A DNA stretch of 64,000 bases, taken from the NCBI GenBank assembly GCA_902536925.1, contig CACAZL010000001.1, positions 85,845 to 149,844 of the forward strand, in the 5' to 3' direction. The stretch's first letter is position 1; each line of letters opens with the position of its first letter. Both the position numbers and the translations under genes were made by a program. This document shows, piece after piece, positions 56,527-64,000 of this stretch. The stretch is from an uncultured Pelagibacteraceae bacterium. Its GTDB lineage: Bacteria > Pseudomonadota > Alphaproteobacteria > Pelagibacterales > Pelagibacteraceae. The notes under the pieces are model-generated. The model saw only the letters and a program-made list of their open reading frames with translations. It did no database searches and had not been told where the DNA came from.

Positions 56527-57369
56527 TTATATAGTTTTAGAGTAAATACACCAATAGTTTTTATATTTATTTTTTAATTTTTTTTGAGCTTTTATTGCCG
56601 CATTTTTGGTTAAAAAATAACCAATTATAGTCGAACCCGAGCCTGTCATATTTGCAAAGTAAATATTATCTAAATTTTGCAAGTAATTTTTGATACTTCT
56701 TAAAATTGGATATTTATTAAAAGCTGCTCTCTCTAAATCGTTATTCGAAACTTTTAATAAATCTTGTCTGTTAATGTTTTTTGTATTATGGAATAGACTC
56801 TTTGAAAATCCTCTGTGTTTTGCATAAATCATCTTAGTAGAACATCCAAAATTAGGCTTTATTATTAACAAATGAAAATTTAATTTTTTATTAATTTTAC
56901 TTATATTTTGCCCTTGTAGGATCATTGGACTCTCATAAAGACCCAAAATTACATCTGAACCAACTTTATTTGCAATTTTAATTAAATTATTTTTTGTAGT
57001 TTTAATTATTCTTTTTTTAAATAGGTAATTCAAAATGGATGCTGCATTCATAGATCCTCCCCCCATACCAGAAGATTGGGGTATATTTTTTTTTACTTTG
57101 ATATTGAATTTTTTATTTTTAATATAATTTTGATCATTTAAGATTTTTAGTAGTTTTGAAATTGTATTTGTATTTGAAATATTTGAGGAAAATTTCCCAC
57201 TAAACGATATTCTATTTTTTGAACCTTGTGTCTCTTTTATTAAAATCTCATCAGCCAAATTGATCTTAGATATTAAACTTTCGATTTTATGATAACCATT
57301 AGAGAATTTATTTAAAATTTTTAAAGTTAAATTTACTTTTGCAAATGATTTTATTTTATGAAACTTCAT
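56527..57369 (-). CDS. ispE: 4-diphosphocytidyl-2-C-methyl-D-erythritol kinase IspE
   Basis: IspE phosphorylates CDP-methylerythritol in the MEP route to isoprenoids. The 280-residue GHMP kinase has FAKVNLTLKI, GYHKIESLISKI, the ATP-binding glycine-rich PQSSGMGGGSMNAA, and the late NMTGSGSTIIGYF. Motifs and length match. Its start follows the TPR gene stop directly. A shared unit TPR-ispE resembles the arrangement of a TPR protein next to ispE in other alphaproteobacteria. It feeds undecaprenyl phosphate and ubiquinone side-chain synthesis. Confidence 0.93.
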   Translation of the reverse strand: MKFHKIKSFAKVNLTLKILNKFSNGYHKIESLISKINLADEILIKETQGSKNRISFSGKFSSNISNTNTISKLLKILNDQNYIKNKKFNIKVKKNIPQSSGMGGGSMNAASILNYLFKKRIIKTTKNNLIKIANKVGSDVILGLYESPMILQGQNISKINKKLNFHLLIIKPNFGCSTKMIYAKHRGFSKSLFHNTKNINRQDLLKVSNNDLERAAFNKYPILRSIKNYLQNLDNIYFANMTGSGSTIIGYFLTKNAAIKAQKKLKNKYKNYWCIYSKTI

Positions 57370-59049
57370 TTAAGAATTATTATTTAAGCCATTATATAAT
57401 TTTTCCTTAACTTTAATTTTCAATTCTTCATCTGCTTCATCGCTATTTAAAGCACTTCTCCAAAAATAATTAGCTTGGATTTTTCTATTTAATTGCCAAA
57501 GAACATCTCCATAATGATCACTTGCAACAGGATCACTTGGTAACAATTCAACAGCTTTTCTTAAATATTTTTCTGCTTCAATATAATTTCCTGTCAAATA
57601 ATAACCCCAACCAACAGAGTCTGTTATGTAAGGATCTTCTTCTTTCCCTTTGTAAGCTTGATTTAACATTTCTATTGCTTCTTCAATTTTATATCCTCTT
57701 TCTAACCAACTATAAGCGAGATAGTTAAGTGTATAGGGTTCGTCAGGTCTAATTTTAATTGAATTTAGCAAATCCTTATCCGCCAAATCATAATTTTTTA
57801 ATCTTTCATACGCTCCACCTCTGCGATAAAGAACATCTGCATAAGCCATAGAATTTTTATCCAAATTTTTTAAGGTCAAAGTATAATAATTTATAGCCTC
57901 ATCATATTTTTTAAAGTTTTTGTAAATATTTGCCAAATCATAAATCATCTTTGTCGATTTATTATTAAATTTTTCAAGATTTTTTAATATATAGTTCAAA
58001 CTTGCATCATAATTTTCTTCCTCTGCTATAATTCTGGCAATCTTCTTTGTTTTGTACCAAAAAAAAATTTCATCCTTATCATCAAATTTTTCGAAAGTTT
58101 TTTTTGCTAGATCATAATTATTATTAGACTGATAGTTTTCAGCTATTAATGATAAATTAAAATAAAATTTTGGATTTAAATAATTTGAAATATTTAAATA
58201 TATGTTTGAGTAATCAAATCTACTTTGAGATGAATAAAAATTAGATATAAGGAAAAAGAATTCTGCCAAAATATCATTCTCATTTTGACATGAAAAATGC
58301 TGTGTTAATTTTGTATATTTTTTTTCATCTATCCATTTTTTTACTTGAGAAATAAGCAAACTACTTCTTAAAGGATCTATTGTATCTGCAAAATTATCAA
58401 CTGTTGCAAGGTCATTATTAGACACTTCGTTACTCAAATAAAAAAAAGTATATCTAGAGTAATCACTTTGAGGATCGTTAATTAAATTTAAAAAATAAGG
58501 CTCAGTTTTTTTGGAATTCAAATAACAATTTTGAAAAGCCATGTTAATCAAATCTAATTTTCCAAATTGCTCAACAATATCAGATTTTTTATATATAAAA
58601 AGATCAATGTAACTTTTTAAGCTAGAATAAATTATAAATTTGTATGAGTCGTCCTCTTTGAACTTTTCCAATTTTTTTAACTTCAAAGCTGCTTGTTTAA
58701 ACTTTTTCTTGTTAATGCTATCTAAAATTAATAATAAATTTCCTTCGAAAAAATCTCCTCCTATTGAGGTATTAGAATATTTTACTTGTTTAATTGCTTT
58801 TTTAACCTGTCCATCCAAAAGTAAAGAAAATACATATTCTTGCAAAAAACTATCATGTGATTGAATTAATATTTTTGAATTTTCAAAAAACTTAAGAGCA
58901 TCGTTATTTTTCTGGTTATCAAATGATAATAATGCTGAAAGATAATTTGATAGATACTTCTGGTTGAATTCTTTTTCATTCGCTGCTTTTGAATAGAGAT
59001 TTGTTTGGTATAGAATTAATATTATAAAACAAAAAATTTTTAAGAACAT
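57370..59049 (-). CDS. Exported TPR-repeat protein
   Basis: A 559-residue product with an N-terminal signal peptide (ending near LYSKAANE) and several tetratricopeptide repeats. The clearest repeats are in the C-terminal half: KYDEAINYYTLTLKNLD, AYERLKNYDLADKDLL, DEPYTLNYLAYSWLERGY, YITDSVGWGYYLTGNYIEA and PSDPVASDHYGDVLWQLN. Such proteins work as scaffolds in the envelope; the exact partner is unknown. It directly precedes ispE with no gap. The divergent UDG-like gene starts only ten bases away. Confidence 0.8.
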   Translation of the reverse strand: MFLKIFCFIILILYQTNLYSKAANEKEFNQKYLSNYLSALLSFDNQKNNDALKFFENSKILIQSHDSFLQEYVFSLLLDGQVKKAIKQVKYSNTSIGGDFFEGNLLLILDSINKKKFKQAALKLKKLEKFKEDDSYKFIIYSSLKSYIDLFIYKKSDIVEQFGKLDLINMAFQNCYLNSKKTEPYFLNLINDPQSDYSRYTFFYLSNEVSNNDLATVDNFADTIDPLRSSLLISQVKKWIDEKKYTKLTQHFSCQNENDILAEFFFLISNFYSSQSRFDYSNIYLNISNYLNPKFYFNLSLIAENYQSNNNYDLAKKTFEKFDDKDEIFFWYKTKKIARIIAEEENYDASLNYILKNLEKFNNKSTKMIYDLANIYKNFKKYDEAINYYTLTLKNLDKNSMAYADVLYRRGGAYERLKNYDLADKDLLNSIKIRPDEPYTLNYLAYSWLERGYKIEEAIEMLNQAYKGKEEDPYITDSVGWGYYLTGNYIEAEKYLRKAVELLPSDPVASDHYGDVLWQLNRKIQANYFWRSALNSDEADEELKIKVKEKLYNGLNNNS

Positions 59050-59059
59050 TTTTTACTTT

Positions 59060-59764
59060 ATGACTTTAAATGAAAAAAATCAAAATGACATATTTGATAA
59101 TGATTTAATAAACGAGCTAGGTATTGAATATGAATTTAGTGATGAGCCAATAAATAGATTTAAAAATAATGCTTCTAATGAGGAAAAATCTGAAGAATTA
59201 GCAAAACTTAGAGTTGAAATAGAAAAGATTGAAGATTGTGAACTAAAAAATAGTGCAAAAAATCTTGTTTTCAGTGATGGAAATTCATCTTCAAAAATAA
59301 TGATTGTAGGTGAAGGACCTGGACAAAAAGAAGATGAATTAGGAAAACCTTTTGTTGGTGATGCAGGAATGCTTTTAAATAAAATGTTGAAAGCTATTAA
59401 TTTAGATAGAACTAACGTTTATATAACTAATGTTGTAAATTATAGACCTCCAAATAACAGAAAGCCTGAAATATCAGAAATAAATAGATACTCTGAATAT
59501 TTAAGAAAACATATTTCGATTATAAATCCAGAAATACTTATTTTAATGGGAAGCACAGCAATGGAAGCGCTCTTCGGGAATAAAATTAAAATCTCTAAAG
59601 AAAGAGGAAAATGGAAGGAAGTAATAATTAATAATAAAACATATTTAACAATGATAACTTTTCACCCAGCATATCTACTAAGACAAGCAGAGCAAAAAAA
59701 ATATTCTTGGGCCGATCTTAAAGAAATTAGAAAAAAAATAGATGAAACTGGTTTAGAGATTTAA
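59060..59764 (+). CDS. Uracil-DNA glycosylase, family-4-like, without iron-sulfur cysteines
   Basis: The 234-residue product resembles family 4 uracil-DNA glycosylases: GEGPGQKEDELGKPFVGDAG (motif A), TNVVNYRPPNNRKP, and the late motif TFHPAYLLRQAE. The enzymes of this family normally hold a 4Fe-4S cluster by four cysteines. Here only one cysteine exists (in EDCELK), and the position usually held by a cysteine after RPPNNRKP...E is tyrosine (EINRYSEYL). It is therefore likely a cluster-free form, as reported for BdiUNG in Bradyrhizobium. An N-terminal extension of about 40 acidic residues is present. rnhB follows after 19 bases. Confidence 0.82.
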   Translation: MTLNEKNQNDIFDNDLINELGIEYEFSDEPINRFKNNASNEEKSEELAKLRVEIEKIEDCELKNSAKNLVFSDGNSSSKIMIVGEGPGQKEDELGKPFVGDAGMLLNKMLKAINLDRTNVYITNVVNYRPPNNRKPEISEINRYSEYLRKHISIINPEILILMGSTAMEALFGNKIKISKERGKWKEVIINNKTYLTMITFHPAYLLRQAEQKKYSWADLKEIRKKIDETGLEI

Positions 59765-59783
59765 ATTTTTAATAATATTTTAT

Positions 59784-60356
59784 ATGAAAAAAATTATTGC
59801 TGGGGTTGATGAAGTTGGAAGAGGGAGCCTTGTAGGACCAGTTTATGCAGCTGCCGTTATATTAAATAAAGAAATTAATAGAAAAATTCTTAAAGATTCA
59901 AAAAAACTTAACAAAATTCAGAGGGAAACTTTAGCTAAATATATAAAAAAAAATTCAGTTTGGGCGTTAGGATCTGCATCAATAAAGGAAATTGAAAAAA
60001 TTAATATTTTAAATGCTAGCCTACTTTCAATGAAAAGAGCAATTAAGAAACTCAAATTGAAACCTAAAAAAATTTTAATAGATGGTAACAAACCACTAGA
60101 CTTAAAAAATTATGTAATTAAAACTATTGTAAAAGGTGATGAAAAAATTCCTGAAATTTCAGCCGCATCGATTATTGCTAAAGTTGAAAGAGATAAGCTA
60201 ATGAAAAAGATGTCTTTTTCTTTTAAAAAATACGGCTGGGATAATAATGCAGGTTATGGAACTAAGGATCATATTAAAGCTATTAAAAAATTTGGAGTGA
60301 CTAGATTTCATAGAAAAACCTTCCAACCAATACACAAGATATTGAGTCTTAAATAA
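59784..60356 (+). CDS. rnhB: Ribonuclease HII
   Basis: RNase HII removes RNA or single ribonucleotides from DNA. The 190-residue product has the catalytic AGVDEVGRGSLVGPVYAAAV with D-E in DEVGRG, the metal-binding DGNKPL region, the segment AASIIAKVERDKLM, and the late YGWDNNAGYGTKDHIKAI. All motifs and the length are normal. It is followed after 81 bases by the ccrM gene, an arrangement typical of alphaproteobacteria. The gap holds the candidate ccrM promoter. Confidence 0.95.
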   Translation: MKKIIAGVDEVGRGSLVGPVYAAAVILNKEINRKILKDSKKLNKIQRETLAKYIKKNSVWALGSASIKEIEKINILNASLLSMKRAIKKLKLKPKKILIDGNKPLDLKNYVIKTIVKGDEKIPEISAASIIAKVERDKLMKKMSFSFKKYGWDNNAGYGTKDHIKAIKKFGVTRFHRKTFQPIHKILSLK

Positions 60357-60395
60357 TAATCATAACAATTATCAATCAATAAATTCAATCACAGG

Positions 60396-60424
60396 TTGAC
60401 GTAGACTCCTGACTGGAGTCTAAT
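60396..60424 (+). promoter_or_regulatory. Candidate ccrM promoter with embedded GANTC sites
   Basis: TTGACG (60396-60401), a 17-base spacer and TCTAAT (60419-60424) form a good sigma-70-type promoter whose start would lie about seven bases before the ccrM ATG. An inverted repeat, AGACTCC / GGAGTCT (60403-60409 and 60415-60421), sits in the spacer and over the -10. It contains two GANTC sites, GACTC at 60404-60408 and GAGTC at 60416-60420, the target of CcrM. Methylation of these sites could regulate the promoter. Confidence 0.6.
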
Positions 60425-60437
60425 TCAAAAATATAAA

Positions 60438-61511
60438 ATGATCATTTCAGACATAAAAAATAAAATTATTAATGGAGATAGTATTAAGGAATTAAAAAAA
60501 ATTCCTGCTGAAAGTTTTGATCTGATATTTGCAGATCCACCTTACAACCTTCAACTGAAAAAAGAATTAAGCCGACCTGATAAATCTAAAGTCAATGCTG
60601 TAGACGATGCGTGGGATAAATTTGATAGTTTTAAAAGTTATGATGAGTTCTCAGTTCAATGGCTTAAAGAATGTAAAAGAATTTTAAAAAAAAATGGATC
60701 TATATGGGTCATAGGAAGTTATCATAATATTTTTAGAGTTGGTTCAAAAATGCAAGATTTAGGTTTTTGGATACTAAATGATGTGATTTGGAACAAAAAT
60801 AACCCTATGCCAAATTTTAGAGGAACACGTTTTACGAATGCGCACGAAACACTTATATGGGCATCAAAAAGTGAAGGCTCAAAATATACTTTTAATTATC
60901 AATCACTTAAATGTTTAAACGATGATCTACAGATGAGATCTACATGGAATTTACCTATATGTAATGGAAAAGAAAGACTTAAAAATAATGGTAATAAAGT
61001 TCACTCAACGCAAAAGCCGGAGTCATTATTGCACAGAATTATATTAGCATCGTCTAATAAAGGCGATTTAATATTGGACCCGTTTCTCGGTACGGGAACA
61101 ACTGCTGTAGTTTCAAAAAAGTTAGGTAGAAATTATTTTGGGATAGAAAAAGAAAAAAACTATTTTGAAGCTGCAAGTAAAAGAATTAAAAATACAAAAA
61201 TTATAGAAGATGGATATTTAGATACTATAAAAAATAATAGATCCAAACCAAGAGTGCCATTTGGATCTTTGGTTGAATTAGGAATTATTAAACCTGGTAC
61301 TGAAATTTTTGATCAAAAAAAACAAATCAATGCGAAAATTATGATTGATGGTAGTATAAAATATCGGAAATCAGAAGGATCAATTCATAAAGTTGCTGCA
61401 CAAATATTAGGTGCTGAGAGCTGTAACGGTTGGACTTTTTGGTATTATAAATCAGGTAATTCACTCAAACCAATTGATGATTTGAGACAAAGACTAAGGC
61501 CAACTACTTAA
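60438..61511 (+). CDS. ccrM: Adenine DNA methyltransferase CcrM (GANTC specificity)
   Basis: CcrM methylates adenine in GANTC and controls cell-cycle genes in many alphaproteobacteria. The 357-residue beta-class enzyme has the catalytic DPPYNLQL near residue 34. The SAM-binding LDPFLGTGTTAVVSKKLGR follows in the second half, then the CcrM-specific C-terminal domain (GSLVELGIIKPGTEIFD and ILGAESCNGWTFWYY) used for DNA recognition. The specificity is inferred from this domain, not measured. The ATG at 60438 follows a candidate promoter with only a seven-base leader. Its end overlaps the convergent flavin monooxygenase gene by four bases. Confidence 0.93.
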   Translation: MIISDIKNKIINGDSIKELKKIPAESFDLIFADPPYNLQLKKELSRPDKSKVNAVDDAWDKFDSFKSYDEFSVQWLKECKRILKKNGSIWVIGSYHNIFRVGSKMQDLGFWILNDVIWNKNNPMPNFRGTRFTNAHETLIWASKSEGSKYTFNYQSLKCLNDDLQMRSTWNLPICNGKERLKNNGNKVHSTQKPESLLHRIILASSNKGDLILDPFLGTGTTAVVSKKLGRNYFGIEKEKNYFEAASKRIKNTKIIEDGYLDTIKNNRSKPRVPFGSLVELGIIKPGTEIFDQKKQINAKIMIDGSIKYRKSEGSIHKVAAQILGAESCNGWTFWYYKSGNSLKPIDDLRQRLRPTT

Positions 61512-62632
61512 TTTCTATAAATTTTTCCAAGATAACTCTTTAGAAATTTTTTATTTTTTGATAAAAATTTCAAAACAATATTTCTAATTAATATTATTAT
61601 TGGATTAGTTAAATGGAAGGCATAATGGTTTAATTTTGATCTTTTATTTACTAGTAATATTTTACTTATCTTATCTTTATAAATACTATTTGAATTTGTA
61701 ATATTTTCTAAAATACCATTTGCTGTTTCAATACTTTGAGAAGCACCTTGTGCAAAAGAAGGTGGAAAAGCAAATAAAGCATCACCACTCAAATAAGTAT
61801 TTTGATATTTTAGTGTGGGTAATTCAGTGCTTACAAATACAGGAAAACACTTTATATTTGCTAAATTTTCCAAATTTATAATAGAATTTTGTGAAATAAA
61901 GTCTATTAAAGATTTTATAAATGTTTCTGAATTAAGAATATTTTTATTTTCAATTTCTTTAGTAGTTAGTTTCTTTTTGATTATAGCAACGAAATTATAT
62001 TCGAGTTTTTGATTTACAGGATAAGTTACATAATGAAAATTTGACCCCATATAAACAGAAATATTATCTTTTTCATGTTGTTTTAAATTCGCCCTTAAAG
62101 CAATGTTCCCATTAAAAATTGGGTTTAAATCATTATTGGATATTTGGGATTTTAATTTTGAAAAAACACCGTCTGCAATTACTATATAATCGAAACTTTC
62201 ATTCTTATTATTCCAAGAAATCTTTATTTTTTCATTATATTCGATATTTTGAATATTGGCTTTAAATTGAATTTTTTCCTCAGGAATATTACCAATTAAA
62301 AACTTTATTAATGTTGATCTTTTAAGTGTTGTGTAACGGTCGTTTACATTATTGAATTGCTTTAAATCAATTTCACAAATCTTTTTAATATTATTAGCCT
62401 GGAAAAAATTAACTTTTGTTGGATAATAAACATCTGATGCTGAAATATTTTTAAATCCTATTTTATTCAACAAATTAATACTATTAACTGAAAGTTGAAT
62501 GCCATAACCTTCGTTTAAATTGAGGTAATCTTTTTTTTCAAAGATTTTATAGTCTATTTCAGTATTTTTGTTTAATTCATTTGCAAGATACAAACCAGAT
62601 ATGCCAGCTCCAACAATTGCAACTTTTTTCAT
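61508..62632 (-). CDS. FAD-dependent monooxygenase (UbiH/PHBH-like)
   Basis: The 374-residue flavoprotein has the N-terminal dinucleotide motif VAIVGAGISGLYLANEL, a conserved arginine region (RSTLIKFL) after it, the middle DG motif in YIVIADGVFSKLK, and the late GDALFAFPPSFAQGASQSIE, a variant of the GD-x-P-x-GQG motif of aromatic hydroxylases. Ubiquinone hydroxylases (UbiH, UbiF, UbiM) and other aromatic monooxygenases are possible; the sequence does not decide. Four-base overlaps connect it to mutY upstream and to ccrM at its 3' end. Confidence 0.8.
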   Translation of the reverse strand: MKKVAIVGAGISGLYLANELNKNTEIDYKIFEKKDYLNLNEGYGIQLSVNSINLLNKIGFKNISASDVYYPTKVNFFQANNIKKICEIDLKQFNNVNDRYTTLKRSTLIKFLIGNIPEEKIQFKANIQNIEYNEKIKISWNNKNESFDYIVIADGVFSKLKSQISNNDLNPIFNGNIALRANLKQHEKDNISVYMGSNFHYVTYPVNQKLEYNFVAIIKKKLTTKEIENKNILNSETFIKSLIDFISQNSIINLENLANIKCFPVFVSTELPTLKYQNTYLSGDALFAFPPSFAQGASQSIETANGILENITNSNSIYKDKISKILLVNKRSKLNHYAFHLTNPIIILIRNIVLKFLSKNKKFLKSYLGKIYRN

Positions 62633-63621
62633 TCAGATTTTGAGATGGTATAAAATATTTTTTTGGTAAATGATGGAATTATTTCTGAGCTTAATTTGTC
62701 TTTTTTAATTAATATTTTGTTTTTAATCTTTGGAGGTCTCTTTGCATTATTTAGCAAAATTTTCATTTCCATATTAGATAATTTTATATTAATTTTTTTA
62801 TTATTTGAATAATTATACTTACTTTCTCGAACTTCAGTCATAGGAAAAATTGGCATATTTTTTAAAAATTTAAATTTATCATTTTTGACTAATAAGTAGT
62901 TATTATGTTTTTTGTAAATAGTCGCTTCGAAATATTTAGTTTTTATTTCTTTATTAATTTTAGTTAACTCAAAATCATTTTTTTTAAAAGATATACAATT
63001 TTTATTTAATGGACATTCTTTACAACTTGGATTTTTTGGTTTGCAAATTAAAGCACCTATTTCCATAATTGCTTGTGAGTAATCGCTGGCACGATCGGAC
63101 AGTCCAAAAAAATTAATTTTTGTTTTTAAAAAATCTTTAGATATTTCGTTCTGCTTTTTTAAATATAGAGTTCTTTTAAGAATTCTCTCTACATTTCCAT
63201 CTAAAGGAATAGTTTTAACGTTAAATGCTATAGACATTATTGCTTTAGATGTATATTCACCTACACCTGGTAATTGTATTAACTTTTCATAAGATTTTGG
63301 CAACTTTCCGTGGAAATCTCTAACAATTATAATTGCACTTTTTTTTAGGTTTCTTGCTCTTGAATAATAACCAAGACCTTCCCAATGTTTCATTAAGATC
63401 TTTTCGTCGACATTTGCCAATGATTGAAAGGTTGGAATTTGTTTTACAAATTTTTCAAAATAAGGAATAACAGTTTTTACTTGAGTTTGCTGCAACATAA
63501 ATTCACTAACAAACGTAAAATATTCTTTTTGCTTCTGAGAAACTTTTTTTCTCCAAGGTAAAATTCTTTTATTATTATCGTACCAAAGTAGAATTTTATT
63601 TGATATGTTTTTATTATTCAT
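62629..63621 (-). CDS. mutY: A/G-specific adenine glycosylase MutY
   Basis: MutY removes adenine opposite 8-oxoguanine. I choose the ATG at 63619-63621 (MNNKNISNKILLWYDNN), giving 330 residues; a longer frame from 63666 adds 15 residues and lies inside the divergent gene. Motifs include RILPWRK, MLQQTQVKTVIPYF, the helix-hairpin-helix LPGVGEYTSKAI, and the iron-sulfur cysteines C-x6-C-x2-C-x5-C (CKPKNPSCKECPLNKNC). The start codon abuts that of the divergent DciA-like gene with no gap. Confidence 0.93.
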   Translation of the reverse strand: MNNKNISNKILLWYDNNKRILPWRKKVSQKQKEYFTFVSEFMLQQTQVKTVIPYFEKFVKQIPTFQSLANVDEKILMKHWEGLGYYSRARNLKKSAIIIVRDFHGKLPKSYEKLIQLPGVGEYTSKAIMSIAFNVKTIPLDGNVERILKRTLYLKKQNEISKDFLKTKINFFGLSDRASDYSQAIMEIGALICKPKNPSCKECPLNKNCISFKKNDFELTKINKEIKTKYFEATIYKKHNNYLLVKNDKFKFLKNMPIFPMTEVRESKYNYSNNKKINIKLSNMEMKILLNNAKRPPKIKNKILIKKDKLSSEIIPSFTKKIFYTISKSE

Positions 63622-64000
63622 ATGAGTCAAAAATATAATACTAAGCAGAGATATAATTCCATTCAAGGTTTAAGATCTTTTAAAGATACTTTACCCACAG
63701 AAGCAAAAAGAATAATTAGCAAAAAAGGTAAAATTTATAATGAGACTTTAGATAATTGGAAATATTTAGTAGGTAAAGATTTATTTAAAGTAAGCTTTCC
63801 TAAGTCATATAAAAGTTCAAACAAGTTATCGGGCAGTCGTTTAAATATTTTAGTAAAGAGGGGAAATGAAGTTGACGTTGAGTATTCTAAAAAAGAAATA
63901 ATAAAAAAAATTAATGTTTTTTTTGGCTATCATGTTTTAGATGACATTAAATTGAATACATTTGATGGAAAAATTGAAGAAAGCCATAAAAATACCGCTA
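63622..64000 (+). CDS. DUF721/DciA-like protein (3' end cut by window edge)
   Basis: The visible 126 codons start at ATG 63622 (MSQKYNTKQ). The segments TLPTEAKRIISKKGKIYNE, WKYLVGKDLFKVSFP and LNILVKRGNEVDVEYSKKE match the DUF721 fold, which in other bacteria is DciA, a loader of the replicative helicase DnaB. In alphaproteobacteria this gene typically stands next to mutY. The family call is good; the helicase-loading role is inferred. It continues beyond the window. Confidence 0.78.
   Translation, partial: MSQKYNTKQRYNSIQGLRSFKDTLPTEAKRIISKKGKIYNETLDNWKYLVGKDLFKVSFPKSYKSSNKLSGSRLNILVKRGNEVDVEYSKKEIIKKINVFFGYHVLDDIKLNTFDGKIEESHKNTA

Noticed and set aside
60403-60421. Inverted repeat after rnhB as a transcription terminator
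   Set aside because: It has no following T-run and fits better as part of the ccrM promoter with GANTC sites.
1-64000. CRISPR arrays, insertion sequences, prophage or integrase genes
   Set aside because: No regular repeat-spacer pattern, transposase, integrase or phage structural gene was seen anywhere in the window.

Overview
This window looks like part of the chromosome of a streamlined marine alphaproteobacterium of the SAR11 (Pelagibacterales) type. The reasons are the very low GC content, genes that abut or overlap almost everywhere, alphaproteobacterial gene orders (petABC next to trmL-hemF, prs-rplY-pth-ychF, yqeY-dnaG-rpoD divergent from carAB, mutY next to a DUF721/DciA gene) and a CcrM-type GANTC methyltransferase. 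This is inferred from gene content and order; no database comparison was possible. No phage, insertion sequence, CRISPR array or rRNA was seen.

Layout. From 1 to 11.8 kb on the minus strand lies a division and cell wall (dcw) cluster, read as mraZ-ftsZ-rsmH-ftsL-ftsI-murE/murF fusion-mraY-murD-ftsW-murG; murG is cut by the window edge. It has ftsZ moved to second place and a candidate MraZ operator over a promoter. Then come the RNase P RNA (minus), an AmiD-like amidase, mlaA-mlaC, a CIA30-domain protein with a small membrane protein, two tRNAs, and rpoD, dnaG and yqeY (minus), with carA-carB divergent (plus).

From 24.4 to 30.3 kb is the accessory part: a GT-C-like membrane protein, a tightly coupled GT2 / radical SAM-SPASM / GT2 trio, and on the opposite strand an ELM1-like protein with a 2-oxoglutarate oxygenase. 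This is the best candidate for an undescribed pathway, probably making or modifying a surface glycan or glycolipid.

From 30.4 kb the content is mostly housekeeping: trxB, an NAD-dependent epimerase/reductase, a small membrane protein and psiE; aspartate aminotransferase; the overlapping run uvrB / pteridine-reductase-like SDR / exported hydrolase / folB / uvrC / pgsA; ilvE; a MarR / response regulator / histidine kinase set; ubiK-like; lgt-midA-pgeF; prs-rplY-pth-ychF; the cytochrome bc1 operon petABC; trmL-hemF-greA; TPR protein / ispE / tRNA-Gln / tRNA nucleotidyltransferase; a UDG family-4-like glycosylase, rnhB and ccrM; a flavin monooxygenase, mutY, and the start of a DciA-like gene at the right edge.

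Apart from the RNA genes there is no gene-free stretch over 300 bases. The largest gaps hold rnpB (11767-12299) and two tRNAs (15494-15786). Most intergenic gaps are below 60 bp, and seven convergent gene pairs overlap or nearly touch at their 3' ends. The most interesting regulatory observations are the MraZ-box promoter, a ccrM promoter whose spacer and -10 carry GANTC sites, and tRNAs built directly into protein-coding transcripts.
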